A stretch of 64,000 nt of DNA from an uncultured Bryobacterales bacterium. GTDB lineage: Bacteria > Acidobacteriota > Terriglobia > Bryobacterales > UBA6623. The DNA lies in the NCBI GenBank assembly GCA_958295955.1, contig OY282420.1, positions 3,362,435 to 3,426,434 on the forward strand. The letters are read 5' to 3'. Within the stretch, counting starts at the first letter, position 1. Every line of letters begins with the position of its first letter. This document shows positions 36,560 through 44,786 of this stretch, piece by piece. The notes under the pieces are model-generated. The model saw nothing but the letters and a program-made list of their open reading frames with translations. It was not told where the DNA came from and searched no databases. Position numbers and translations under genes: made by a program.

Positions 36560-38977
36560 ATGGCAACGGCAATGAGCAGCGCAGCTTCCGTCCACCCGTC
36601 GGTTTCCCGCGAGCCGCTCCCGCTCGATGCGCGGGATCTGGCCAACGTCTGCGTGCTTTGCAGCCACAACTGCGGCGTGCGCGTTGACGTGGCCGACGGC
36701 CGGATTACCGCCGTCAGGCCCGACGAGTCCAGTCTGACCGAGGGCTATATCTGCAACAAGGGCGCCGGCATCCCGCTCACCGTCGAGCACGCGCAACGCC
36801 TCGAATATCCTCTCCGCCGCCGCGGGGACGGCTCGTTCGAGCGCGTCTCGTGGGCGACCGCGATCGCTGAGATTGCCGCCAAGATCCGGCGAATTTGCGC
36901 CGAGCGCGGCGGCAACGCAATCGGCTTGATCGGGGGCGGCGGCCAGGGCAATCACCTCGGCGGCGCCTACGGCCTCTCGCTTACCGCCGCTCTGGGCTCC
37001 CGGCGCTGGTACAGCTCCTATGCTCAGGAGAAATCCCAGCACCACCTCATCGATCAATGGATGTTCGACGCCCCGCCGGCCGTGAGCCTTCAGCCCGACG
37101 AAGAAAATGCTCCCCTGCTGGTGACGATCGGCACCAACCCGCGCGTTTCGAACCGCGGACCCAAGCCCAATATCACCTTTAACGAGTTGCGGCGCGCCAA
37201 AAACCGCAAGCTCATCGCCGTCGACCCGCGCATCACGGAAACGACGGCGGGCGCCGACATCCATCTGCGCCTGAAACCCGCGACCGACGTTTTTCTGCTG
37301 TTGGCGATCACCAAAACATTGATCGAGGAAGACCGCGTCGACAGAACTTTCATTGCGCAAAGAACAGTCGGCTTCGATCGCCTGCAAGCTGCGCTGGCCG
37401 CGGTCGACGTCGGCGAGATGGCCGGGCGCTGCGGTTTGCGCGAGGACGAAATCCGCGGCGCGGCCCGCGAGATCGCCGGCGCCGAAGCCGCTTCGATCAT
37501 GTACGACCTGTCCGTCGAGCAGACTTGGTTTTCCACGTTGAACTCGTACCTGATCAAGCTCATCCTTGCGCTGACGGGAAACGTCTCGCGGCCGGGCGGC
37601 AACTTCTTCCGCGAAGGGTTCAGTCCGCCGGTGCGCTCCAGGAACCGATTCGCGGAGCCCGAGCGCTCGGTTGTCGCCGGCGTGCCCGCGATCCGCGCGT
37701 TGGGCAACTTCGCCATGACTTCGCCGAGCGTCGTCCCGGAAGAGATTCTCACCGACGATCCGCGGCGTCTGCGCGCCGTCATCGTGGACAACTCCAACCC
37801 GTGGCTGGCTTATGCCGATACGCCGCGCTGGCGGGAAGCGCGCAAGGAGCTCGAGTTGATGGTGGTCGTCGAAGTGGCCATGACCGAGTCCGCGGCCGCG
37901 GCCGACTACGTGCTCCCCGCGCCGGTCGGTTACGAAAAATGGGAGTGGGCCGGATTCGCCAAGGGCGGCTTCCCGAAGATCGGCACGCAGCTTCGCCCGC
38001 CGGTCGTGCCGCCGCCGGGCGAAGCCCTGCCCGAACCCGAAATATATGCCCGGCTGGCCGAGGCCCTCGATCTTTTCGGAGAGCCGCCGGCCGATCTGCG
38101 CGCTTTGGCGCAGACCGCTCTCGAGCCCGCCGGTATCGGCCCCTATATGCAGCGCTTGGCGGGGGCGGCCAAGGAGCGGGCCGGGCGCGCCGCCGGCCCA
38201 TGCTCTCTTTTTTGGGCCTACCGCACTCTGGGGCCGCAACTGCCGGGCCCCGCGCCTGCCGCGCTGCTGCTGCGCTGCATCGACAACGGACGGCAGCGCC
38301 CCGCGGCCGTCGTCCGCGCGCTGGGCGAAGAATGGAAAGACGCCGGCGCCGAGCGCTTGGGGCTGGAGATGTTCCGGCGCATGCTCGCCCATCCCGAAGG
38401 CGTCGTCATCGCCGTCGCCGACCGCGCGAAAAACTTCGAATCGAACGTCGGCTGGGAAGACAAACGAGTGCGCCTGCTGCCCGCGCCGATCGTCGCCGAA
38501 ATCGAGCGGGCGCTCGCTTTCCGGGCGCCGCTGACGGAGGAATTTCCGCTGCTCCTCGCCGCCGGCTTGCGCACGCATTGGACGGCCAACACCATTCACC
38601 GCGATCCGGCATGGCGCAAGGGCAAGGGTCCGCATTGCTCGCTCCACCTGCACCCCGACGACGCCGCGGCCATCGGGGTTGTCGACGGCGGCCGCGTAGC
38701 CCTGCACACCGCGCGCGGCGCGTTGGAATTGCCCGCGGAAATCGACCGCAAGGTGCTGCCGGGCCATGTCTGGGCGCCCAACGGTTTCGGCGCGGTCTAT
38801 CCCGACGCCGCGACCGGCGAGTTGACGATGCAAGGCGTCAATCTCAACGAAATCACCGACGCCTTCGACCGCGATCCGATCAGCGGTTGCCCGCACCACA
38901 AAGCCGTTCCCTGCCGGGTCGAGGCCGGCGGGCGCGAGCCCCCGGAGAACCGCAAGGGGCGCTTCGCGCCGCAGTGA
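36560..38977 (+). CDS. Molybdopterin-dependent oxidoreductase with an N-terminal 4Fe-4S cluster
   Basis: The 805-residue protein belongs to the DMSO-reductase superfamily. The 4Fe-4S ligands are Cys31, Cys34, Cys38 and Cys65 (CVLCSHNC, then YICNKG). Bis-MGD binding blocks include GLIGGGGQGNHLGGAYG, IGTNPRVSNRG, VDPRITETTAGADIHL and a C-terminal VNLNEITDAF. Where other members hold the Mo-ligating Ser, Cys or Sec, this one reads YAQEK at residues 154-158. I infer it belongs to a branch without a protein side-chain ligand at that site. No signal peptide is visible, so it is likely cytoplasmic. The substrate is unknown. ATG codons at 36560 and 36572 are both possible. Confidence 0.88.
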   Translation: MATAMSSAASVHPSVSREPLPLDARDLANVCVLCSHNCGVRVDVADGRITAVRPDESSLTEGYICNKGAGIPLTVEHAQRLEYPLRRRGDGSFERVSWATAIAEIAAKIRRICAERGGNAIGLIGGGGQGNHLGGAYGLSLTAALGSRRWYSSYAQEKSQHHLIDQWMFDAPPAVSLQPDEENAPLLVTIGTNPRVSNRGPKPNITFNELRRAKNRKLIAVDPRITETTAGADIHLRLKPATDVFLLLAITKTLIEEDRVDRTFIAQRTVGFDRLQAALAAVDVGEMAGRCGLREDEIRGAAREIAGAEAASIMYDLSVEQTWFSTLNSYLIKLILALTGNVSRPGGNFFREGFSPPVRSRNRFAEPERSVVAGVPAIRALGNFAMTSPSVVPEEILTDDPRRLRAVIVDNSNPWLAYADTPRWREARKELELMVVVEVAMTESAAAADYVLPAPVGYEKWEWAGFAKGGFPKIGTQLRPPVVPPPGEALPEPEIYARLAEALDLFGEPPADLRALAQTALEPAGIGPYMQRLAGAAKERAGRAAGPCSLFWAYRTLGPQLPGPAPAALLLRCIDNGRQRPAAVVRALGEEWKDAGAERLGLEMFRRMLAHPEGVVIAVADRAKNFESNVGWEDKRVRLLPAPIVAEIERALAFRAPLTEEFPLLLAAGLRTHWTANTIHRDPAWRKGKGPHCSLHLHPDDAAAIGVVDGGRVALHTARGALELPAEIDRKVLPGHVWAPNGFGAVYPDAATGELTMQGVNLNEITDAFDRDPISGCPHHKAVPCRVEAGGREPPENRKGRFAPQ

Positions 38978-39197
38978 ATAGCGTTGGAGGCGCTCCGAGC
39001 AAGGTGAGACAGACGCCCGCGGGCAATTGCCTCGCGCGGGTCGCCGGCGCAACGGAAACGATCGTGCTCTCCAACTCCCAATCGGCGGCGTTGCTCTCGC
39101 CGACGCGCTGCATTCCGCGCCGGCGGCGGCCCCAAAATCCGGTTTTCGCCGATTTGCCCTCGACAAGGCATTGGCGGATGGGATACCTTAGTTGTTA

Positions 39198-40418
39198 ATG
39201 AGCGGCGCACTCTCCGTTTTCCGCTCTTCTCTCTCCCTTTTCAGACGCAGGTCTCTTAAAGATCTCTTCTTCAAGTTGTCCGCTGTTGCCGCTCCGCTCA
39301 GGCGGTCTTGTTCTCCACTCTGCACTTTTCACTCTGCCATAATCCTCGTCGCGCTGCTGGCGGTGGCTTGCGGGACTCAGCCCGCGGGCAACCTGTACAT
39401 CGTCGATAGGGAGAACAACCGCATCCGCAAGGTGGACGCTGCGGGGATGATCACCACGGTGGCGGGAAACGGGACGTACGGCTACAACGGGGACGGCGGC
39501 GCGGCCGCGGCGGCGCAACTGGGCTCCCCCGCAGGCATGGCGCTGGACGGCGCGGGCAACCTGTACATCGCCGATAGGTCCAACTACCGCATCCGCAAGG
39601 TGGACTCCGCGGGGGATATCACCACGGTGGCGGGAAACGGGATACGCGGCTACAACGGGGACGGCGGCGCAGCCGTGGCGGCGCAATTGGACTCCCCCGC
39701 AGGCGTGGCGCTGGACGACGCGGGCAACCTGTACATCGCCGATGGAGACAACAACCGCATCCGCAAGGTGGACGCTGCGGGGGTGATCACCACGGTGGCG
39801 GGAAACGGGACGCGCGGCTACAACGGGGACGGCGGCGCGGCCACTGCGGCGCAACTGGACTTCCCCTCCGGCGTGGCGCTGGACGGTTCGGGCAACCTGT
39901 ACATCGCCGATTATTGGAACAACCGCATCCGCAAGGTGGATGCTGCGGGGATGATCACCACGGTAGCGGGGAACGGGACGCGCGGCTACAACGGAGACGG
40001 CGGCGCGGCCGTGGCGGCGCAACTGAACCTCCCCACAGTTGTGGCGCCGGACGGTTCGGGCAACCTGTACATCGCCGATAGGTCCAACAACCGCATCCGC
40101 AAGGTGGACTCTGCGGGGGTGATCACCACGGTAGCGGGGAACGGGACGCGCGGCTACAACGGGGACGACGGCGCAGCCGTGGCGGCGCAATTGAACTCCC
40201 CCAACGGCGTGGCGCCGGACGGCGCGGGCAACCTGTACATCGCCGATTCCGGCAACGACCGCATCCGCAAGGTGGACTCTGCGGGGGTGATCACTACGGT
40301 GGCGGGAAACGGGACGTACGGCTACAACGGGGACGGCGGCGCGGCTGTGGCCGCGCAACTGAGCGACCCCGCAGGCATGGCGCCGGACGGCGCGGGCAAC
40401 CTGCTACATCGCCGATAG
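39198..40418 (+). CDS. Exported NHL-repeat propeller, terminated early by a frameshift
   Basis: The roughly 406-residue product consists of a leader and six complete 56-residue NHL repeats, each reading close to GNLYIADRSNNRIRKVDSAG followed by ITTVAGNGTRGYNGDGGAA. Six repeats can form a closed six-bladed propeller. A seventh copy begins at 40395, but an extra C after its CTG codon shifts the frame and a TAG follows at 40416. A hydrophobic segment ending in LLAVACGT could be a degenerate lipoprotein signal at about residues 48-63. The N-terminal 45 residues look unlike a leader, so the true start is uncertain. Function unknown; such propellers bind partners or ligands. Confidence 0.7.
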   Translation: MSGALSVFRSSLSLFRRRSLKDLFFKLSAVAAPLRRSCSPLCTFHSAIILVALLAVACGTQPAGNLYIVDRENNRIRKVDAAGMITTVAGNGTYGYNGDGGAAAAAQLGSPAGMALDGAGNLYIADRSNYRIRKVDSAGDITTVAGNGIRGYNGDGGAAVAAQLDSPAGVALDDAGNLYIADGDNNRIRKVDAAGVITTVAGNGTRGYNGDGGAATAAQLDFPSGVALDGSGNLYIADYWNNRIRKVDAAGMITTVAGNGTRGYNGDGGAAVAAQLNLPTVVAPDGSGNLYIADRSNNRIRKVDSAGVITTVAGNGTRGYNGDDGAAVAAQLNSPNGVAPDGAGNLYIADSGNDRIRKVDSAGVITTVAGNGTYGYNGDGGAAVAAQLSDPAGMAPDGAGNLLHRR

Positions 40419-40437
40419 GGGCAACGACCGCATCCGG
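39387..40437 (+). repeat. 168-bp direct tandem repeat array (NHL repeats)
   Basis: Six full units start at 39387, 39555, 39723, 39891, 40059 and 40227, each exactly 168 bases apart. A partial seventh starts at 40395. The near-identity of codons as well as residues suggests recent duplication or gene conversion. The last unit is broken by a one-base insertion and ends at about 40437, where similarity stops inside the CGCATCCG segment. Confidence 0.95.
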
Positions 40438-40537
40438 CTGCCGTTGGGCTTCGCCAAGCTGCCGCTTGCCGGGCGCCGAGCCGATGCCCCGGCTTCCCGC
40501 AGGGCGTCAAAGAGTATTGAACCGCTACCTCCGCTGC

Positions 40538-40543
40538 TATACT
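40538..40543 (+). promoter_or_regulatory. -10 candidate upstream of guaA
   Basis: TATACT lies about 69 bases before the guaA ATG, within the 193 bases between the broken NHL gene and guaA. TATTGA 17 bases upstream is only a weak -35 match. The leader would be about 60 bases and holds no obvious riboswitch fold that I could identify. Confidence 0.35.
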
Positions 40544-40611
40544 GGAATGCAGCCTCCAGGCGCGCCATTCGTGGTTTTAGACCCTGCTCCCGGGCTGAAA
40601 ACCGCGTTTCC

Positions 40612-42405
40612 ATGGAAAAAATCGCCGTTCTCGATTCCGGGGGGCAATACTGCCACCTGATCGCGCGCAAGGTTCGCGAGCTCGGCGTTTACGCTGAAAT
40701 CCTGCCCGTAAGCGCCGCCCCCGCCAAGCTGGAACGGTTCAAGGGCATCGTCCTTTCCGGCGGGCCGGCAAGCGTGTTCGCGGATGAGAGTCCGCAGCCC
40801 GACAGCGGGCTTTTCCAACTCGACAAGCCGATGTTGGGCATCTGCTACGGGCATCAACTGATGGCGCGCTACCTCGGCGGAACGGTCGAAAGAGGCGAGA
40901 CCCATGAGTTCGGCAGCGCCGATTTGCGCATTCGCTGGCATGCCGACTTGTTCGCCGGTCTGGCCGGCCGGCAGCGCGTCTGGATGAGCCACGGCGACCG
41001 CGTCTCGGAACTTCCTCCAGGCTTCGCCGCGCTCGCCGATACGCTGCAATGCGGCATCGCGGCGATGGCCCGCCCCGACCGCGGCCTCTACGGCATCCAG
41101 TTCCACCCCGAAGTCGCGCATACGCCGAACGGCTTGCGGATGCTGTGCAATTTCCTCGAAAAAGTCTGCGGCTGCCGCATGGACTGGCGGCCGCGCGACC
41201 GCATCGAGCAACTCAAGCGCTCGATCCGCGAGCAAGCCAACGGCCGGCGGGTGCTGTTCTTCCTGAGCGGCGGCGTCGACTCCATGGTGGCCTACACCTT
41301 GACCGTGCAGGCCGTCGGCTCGGAGTCGGCGGAGGCCGTCTATGTCGATACCGGCTTCATGCGTTCCGGCGAGACAGCGGAAATCGAAGCGGCGTTCCGC
41401 GCCATGAACCTCGGCAAGCTGCAAGTCGTCGAAGCGTCGAAAATGTTTCTCGGCAGGCTGCAAGACGTAATCGACCCGGAAGAGAAACGAGCGGTCATCG
41501 GCAAGGCGTTCGTCGACCTGCAAGACGAAATCCTCGCCGGCGAGCGCTTCCGCGGCCATGACTGGATGCTCGGTCAAGGCACGATCTACCCGGACACGAT
41601 CGAATCGGGCGGAACGCAATCCGCGGCGGTCATCAAAACGCACCATAACCGCGTCGAACGCATCCAGGAGCTGATCGACGAGGGGCGGGTGCTTGAACCG
41701 CTGGCCGAGTTCTACAAGGACGAGGTCCGCGAGTTGGGCCGCGCTCTGGGCCTCGCGCCGCGGCTGCTCGCGCGCCATCCTTTCCCCGGCCCCGGTTTGG
41801 CCATCCGCTGCATCTGCAACGGCGCCGCGGCGCGGCCCGAACCGGACGCAGAGATCGCGGCGGTTGCCGAGCAGTGGGGCTACCGCTCGTTCCTGTTGCC
41901 GCTGCGCAGCGTGGGCGTGCAAGGCGACAGCCGCAGCTACGCCAAGCTGACGGTTCTCCATGACGGACCGCTCGACTACGCCGGGCTGCTGCCGGCCGCA
42001 ACCGCAATTACCAACGCATTCCGCCGCACCAACCGCATCGTCGCGGCCCTGGCGCCGCAACGCCTGGCCGTCGAGGATTGGAGAATCGAGCGGGCTTCGC
42101 TGAACGCAAAGCGCGTCTCTCTACTGCAAGCGGCCGACCGCATGGTGACCGAGTTTCTCTACCGCGAAGGGCTGTACTCCAAGGTCTGGCAATGTCCGGT
42201 GGTGCTGCTGCCGTTCGCTTGCGCCGGCGGCGAAACCATCGCGCTGCGTCCGATCACGTCCGTCGACGGCATGACCGCCGCCGTGGCGCAGCTTCCGCCC
42301 GAGGCGCTGCTCGCGCTGGCGCGGCGCATGCGCGCCATCGACGGCATCGACGCCGTCGTTTACGACATTTCGCACAAGCCGCCGTCCACAATCGAGTGGG
42401 AGTAG
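40612..42405 (+). CDS. guaA: GMP synthase (glutamine-hydrolysing), long form
   Basis: GuaA converts XMP to GMP with glutamine and ATP. The 597-residue product is longer than the 525 residues of the E. coli enzyme. The glutamine amidotransferase triad is Cys78 (GICYGHQ), His165 and Glu167 (FHPEVAH). The ATP pyrophosphatase P-loop is SGGVDSM at 219-225. The dimerisation domain ends in the canonical P-x-TIEWE. Extra length lies mainly between the ATP-binding and C-terminal parts (DWMLGQGTIYPDTIESGGTQ onward). I start at the ATG at 40612 because homology begins there; the frame is open further upstream into the NHL remnant but shows no family similarity. Confidence 0.96.
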   Translation: MEKIAVLDSGGQYCHLIARKVRELGVYAEILPVSAAPAKLERFKGIVLSGGPASVFADESPQPDSGLFQLDKPMLGICYGHQLMARYLGGTVERGETHEFGSADLRIRWHADLFAGLAGRQRVWMSHGDRVSELPPGFAALADTLQCGIAAMARPDRGLYGIQFHPEVAHTPNGLRMLCNFLEKVCGCRMDWRPRDRIEQLKRSIREQANGRRVLFFLSGGVDSMVAYTLTVQAVGSESAEAVYVDTGFMRSGETAEIEAAFRAMNLGKLQVVEASKMFLGRLQDVIDPEEKRAVIGKAFVDLQDEILAGERFRGHDWMLGQGTIYPDTIESGGTQSAAVIKTHHNRVERIQELIDEGRVLEPLAEFYKDEVRELGRALGLAPRLLARHPFPGPGLAIRCICNGAAARPEPDAEIAAVAEQWGYRSFLLPLRSVGVQGDSRSYAKLTVLHDGPLDYAGLLPAATAITNAFRRTNRIVAALAPQRLAVEDWRIERASLNAKRVSLLQAADRMVTEFLYREGLYSKVWQCPVVLLPFACAGGETIALRPITSVDGMTAAVAQLPPEALLALARRMRAIDGIDAVVYDISHKPPSTIEWE

Positions 42406-42412
42406 CCCGCGC

Positions 42413-43297
42413 TCATTCCGGGAAGAAGGGAACCAGCCGCCGGATCTGCTCCTCGCCGGGTTGAACGCCGTACTCGGTGATCTCGAATGCCTCCGCGTTC
42501 TCGATCGCGTCGGCGGCGCCGCCGTAGCGCTTGCGAGCCGCCTCCCGCCAAGCATCCGGGACGGCGAAGCTGCGCCGGGATTTCAGCCAGGCGAGCCGCG
42601 CGCTCGGGCTTTGGGGCACTTGGTCGAGAATGCCGGCATGCCAAGGCAGCCATTCGTAAAACTGCGAGACATGGGCGTCGAGCGCGCGGTATTTTTTCTC
42701 GATTACGTCGTCGATCGAGACGACGACGTCGGGGCGGAATGCCTGCGGCTGCGTGAAACGGTCGGAGAAATAGAGAAACAGCGGGTTCTTGCGCAGCGCC
42801 GGGGTATCCGTGACGAGGTTCGGCACCGTGACCATGTAGGCCGCGTCCTGCACCAGCACGCCGGTATAGCGGTGGTCGGGGTGGTAGTCGTTCGGACGGG
42901 GCGAGATCACGATGTCGGCGTCCCACTCGCGGATCTTGCGGATGACCTGAACGCGCACATCCAGCCCGGGCGTGAGCTCGCCGTCGTGGTTGTCGAGCAC
43001 TTCGTAGTCGATGCCCAACCGGCGGCCCGATTCCTCGGCCTCGGCCCGCCGGCGCGCGGCGAGAATGCCTCCGCCTTCGGATTGATGGCCCGCGTCGCCG
43101 TTGGTGACGGAGACGAACTTGACCTTGTGGCCGGCCGCGGCGTACTTGGCCGCGAGGCCGCCCGCCTTGATGTCGCAGTCGTCGGGGTGCGCGCCGAATG
43201 CGATGACGCGGATTTCAGCAACGGATGGGATTGTCGAAGCAAGTGTCATGGCGAGGATTACCGGAATTTGCGTGAAACGGACTGGTGTGAAACGCAT
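42413..43297 (-). CDS. Exported PIG-L/LmbE-family deacetylase
   Basis: The 294-residue zinc-dependent N-deacetylase of the LmbE/PIG-L family has the metal site AHPDDCD (His37, Asp39, Asp40) and a second HPDH at 139-142. This class removes acetyl groups from N-acetylglucosaminyl or related substrates. An N-terminal hydrophobic segment (IPVILAMTLASTIPSVA) looks like a signal peptide, so the protein is probably periplasmic. The ATG at 43297 follows an AGGAG ribosome site by about seven bases. It converges on guaA eight bases away and follows the permease gene by about 20 bases. Confidence 0.92.
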   Translation of the reverse strand: MRFTPVRFTQIPVILAMTLASTIPSVAEIRVIAFGAHPDDCDIKAGGLAAKYAAAGHKVKFVSVTNGDAGHQSEGGGILAARRRAEAEESGRRLGIDYEVLDNHDGELTPGLDVRVQVIRKIREWDADIVISPRPNDYHPDHRYTGVLVQDAAYMVTVPNLVTDTPALRKNPLFLYFSDRFTQPQAFRPDVVVSIDDVIEKKYRALDAHVSQFYEWLPWHAGILDQVPQSPSARLAWLKSRRSFAVPDAWREAARKRYGGAADAIENAEAFEITEYGVQPGEEQIRRLVPFFPE

Positions 43298-43316
43298 GCG
43301 AATCTCCTGTATTCGG

Positions 43317-44657
43317 TCAAGACGCGCCGCCGCCGAACGGCCATTCCCGCTGCCGCCTGGCGATAACCAGATAGACGAGGGCGCCGAGCAGCAGGGTCCC
43401 CACGCCGAACAGGATGAACGAGACGCCGAGCGAGAGGAATACATAACTATAGCCGACCAGCGAGACGACGGCGGGCAAGGGGTAGGCCCACATGCCGTAA
43501 GGGCGGCGGATGTCCGCGCGGCGCGCGCGGATCAGGAACAGCGCGACGGTGTGCCCCAGAAACTGGATGAGGATGCGCGCCGCCATGAGCGCCTTGATTA
43601 CGCTGTCGAGGCTGAAAAAGCCGGCGATGGCGGCGCCCGTTCCGATCAGCAGCAGCGAGCGGTGCGGGAATCCCTTGGTGGGATGGAGCACGCCGAGTTG
43701 ACGGAAAAAAACGCCGTCGCGGGCGGCGGCGTAGGGCACGCGGGAGTACCCCAGCAACAGCGCGAAGATCGACGCAAAGGCGGTGATCACGATGAGGCCG
43801 GCAAGCAGCTTGGCGGCCCAGGGGCCGTAGATGCGCTCAATGAACGCGGCGCCGAGGAACTGCGATTCCATCGCCTCGCGCCAGGGCACGACGCCGATGA
43901 AGCTGAGCGAGATCGCAATGTCGATCGCCGCCACGGCGAGAACCGAGTAGATCACGGCGCGCGGGATCGTGCGGCCGGGGTTGCGCACTTCCCCGCCGAG
44001 ATAACAGACCTGGTAATAACCGAGGAAAAGGTAGAGCACTTCGGCCGAACCTTCGCCCAGCCCCTGCACGAACTGCAAATCGAAGCGGAATGCGCCGGGC
44101 GGGAAATCGAAGGCCCGCGCGGGGTCGAAGTGCAGGATGCCGCTTACGATCACCCAGCCGGTGGTGAGCAGCATGACGCACCACAGCCAGAACATCAGGC
44201 GCGCGATGTCGTCGATGCGGCGGTAGAGCGCGAAGACGAGCAGCAGGCATATGCCCGCGGCGGCCGCCTTGCCGCCGAAGTCGGTCAAGCCCGGCAGAAA
44301 GACCCGCAGATACTGCGTCAGGCCGATGGTTCCACTGGCGATTTCCAGGGGGCCGGCGAAGAGGATTTGCCAAACGAAGAGGAAGGCAAGCATGCGCCCC
44401 CAGGTCCGCGGGCCGAATCCTTCGCGCAGGAAGACGTAGGAGCCGCCCGCGGCGGGCCGCGCCGCGCCGAGCTCGGCCACGACCATGCCGTCCGCAAGCG
44501 CGATGACCGTGCCGACGATCCAGGCCAGATAGGCTTGCGGCCCCGCCAAAGTCTTCAAAATCAAGGCGATGGCGATGAACGGACCGATCCCGACCATGTT
44601 CGACATGTTGATGGTCACGGCGTTCAGCAGCCCCAGCCGTCTTTGCAGTTCGGTCAC
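43317..44657 (-). CDS. APC-superfamily amino-acid/polyamine permease
   Basis: The protein has about 12 predicted membrane helices and the APC N-terminal signature LGLLNAVTINMSNMVGIGPF, with PAAGGSYVFLREGFG in helix 3. It should be an inner-membrane cotransporter or exchanger of amino acids or amines. The start is uncertain: GTG at 44657 leaves the usual short tail before helix 1. A GTG at 44738 would add 27 residues but would overlap the promoter-like elements of the divergent cytochrome gene. It may be cotranscribed with the PIG-L gene downstream. Confidence 0.88.
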   Translation of the reverse strand: MTELQRRLGLLNAVTINMSNMVGIGPFIAIALILKTLAGPQAYLAWIVGTVIALADGMVVAELGAARPAAGGSYVFLREGFGPRTWGRMLAFLFVWQILFAGPLEIASGTIGLTQYLRVFLPGLTDFGGKAAAAGICLLLVFALYRRIDDIARLMFWLWCVMLLTTGWVIVSGILHFDPARAFDFPPGAFRFDLQFVQGLGEGSAEVLYLFLGYYQVCYLGGEVRNPGRTIPRAVIYSVLAVAAIDIAISLSFIGVVPWREAMESQFLGAAFIERIYGPWAAKLLAGLIVITAFASIFALLLGYSRVPYAAARDGVFFRQLGVLHPTKGFPHRSLLLIGTGAAIAGFFSLDSVIKALMAARILIQFLGHTVALFLIRARRADIRRPYGMWAYPLPAVVSLVGYSYVFLSLGVSFILFGVGTLLLGALVYLVIARRQREWPFGGGAS

Positions 44658-44730
44658 GTTGTCGGCAATGTCTCGATGCAGCGTATCACGACGGGCGGTT
44701 CTCTCCGATCGCTGCGCGCAAAAGATTTTG

Positions 44731-44760
44731 TTGGACACGCGGAGTGTCTCGGTTTACAAT
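44731..44760 (+). promoter_or_regulatory. Sigma-70-like promoter of the cytochrome/PHM-like gene
   Basis: TTGGAC at 44731-44736 and TACAAT at 44755-44760 are separated by 18 bases. The transcript would begin near 44767 and carry a GAGGAGG ribosome site at 44773-44779 before the ATG at 44787. This is the best-formed promoter seen in the window. Confidence 0.6.
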
Positions 44761-44786
44761 AGGCAAGAAGCTGAGGAGGCCGTTCC

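Noticed and set aside
39387..40437. A CRISPR-like array suggested by regular repeats
   Set aside because: The 168-base units are contiguous, translate to NHL repeats and have no spacers or cas genes nearby.
40395..40612. An NHL-GuaA fusion protein
   Set aside because: The frame is only shared downstream of a one-base insertion; GuaA has its own start and the extra residues match no domain.
43101..44762. A 553-codon plus-strand frame opposite the APC permease
   Set aside because: Its residues are Asp/Arg/Gly-rich with no family motif, while the minus strand encodes a clear 12-helix permease.
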